A stretch of 5,238 nt of DNA from Desulfobacterales bacterium (lineage in GTDB: Bacteria > Desulfobacterota > Desulfobacteria > Desulfobacterales > UBA11574): assembly GCA_012974475.1 (NCBI GenBank), contig JAAXQD010000129.1, positions 1 through 5,238 of the forward strand, written 5' to 3'. Under the pieces are notes generated by a model. The model was not told the origin of the DNA. It saw nothing but the letters and a program-made list of their open reading frames with translations, and did not search any database. Shown one piece after another: positions 5,220 to 5,238 of the stretch. A program made the translations under genes and the position numbers. Position 1 is the stretch's first letter. Each line of letters opens with the position of its first letter.

Positions 5220-5238
5220 CTGTCTCTTATACACATCT
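5220..5238 (-). other. Tn5 mosaic end, right adapter (artefact)
   Basis: The last 19 bases are the exact reverse complement of the Tn5 mosaic end at 15-33. They are library adapter. The sensor gene reads through them only by chance, so codon 320 and beyond (from 5218) should not be treated as protein sequence. Confidence 0.97.

Noticed and set aside
15..5238. Inverted 19-bp ends as a natural composite transposon
   Set aside because: The sequence is the engineered Tn5 mosaic end preceded by the Nextera primer part, and no transposase gene lies inside.

Overview
The window is 5,186 bases of natural DNA (34-5219) between two pieces of Illumina Nextera/Tn5 library adapter (1-33 and 5220-5238). 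Both ends are therefore ends of a library fragment, and the last gene is cut by it. Gene content suggests a Gram-negative, probably anaerobic bacterium of the Desulfobacterota (deltaproteobacterial) type. The reasons are a DUF134 protein paired with a short Mrp/Nbp35 ATPase, two outer-membrane-type lipoproteins, and a periplasmic sensor domain common in the multidomain signalling proteins of that group. This placement is inference from family knowledge. All five complete genes and the partial one lie on the + strand.

Region 1 (34-1528): a leader with a four-unit 8-bp tandem repeat, a TTGACA box and a palindrome around GAGTATATACTC, followed by a DUF134 DNA-binding/zinc-ribbon protein and an Mrp-family Fe-S carrier ATPase 26 bp apart. 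They look like one operon, and the palindrome is a candidate operator for it.

Region 2 (1529-1863, 335 bp, no gene): a first stem-loop (1546-1582), then a large inverted repeat with 24-nt arms (1594-1661) that looks like an intrinsic terminator for leftward transcription. A plausible sigma-70 promoter follows (1717-1745). From about 1751 there is a leader RNA that can form a pseudoknot plus a hairpin, ending just before the ribosome-binding site of the next gene.

Region 3 (1864-4016): a small glycine-zipper lipoprotein, a membrane-anchored protein with seven repeats of about 22 residues, and a patatin-like phospholipase lipoprotein. All three are predicted to lie in the envelope, with short spacers (46 and 52 bp), so they may form one transcription unit behind the structured leader. 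A functional link is inferred only from position.

Region 4 (4017-5219): a 244-bp spacer with a candidate terminator, a perfect TATAAT box and a 19-bp palindrome abutting the ribosome-binding site of the last gene. That gene encodes a signal peptide and an ABC-substrate-binding-like sensor domain, and is open to the end of the insert. The family usually continues into a membrane segment and a kinase or other signalling output, which is not visible here.

The most unusual material is non-coding: the candidate structured leader at 1751-1836, the leftward-facing hairpin at 1594-1661, and the palindrome before DUF134. No known defence system, CRISPR array, integrase, tRNA or rRNA is visible.
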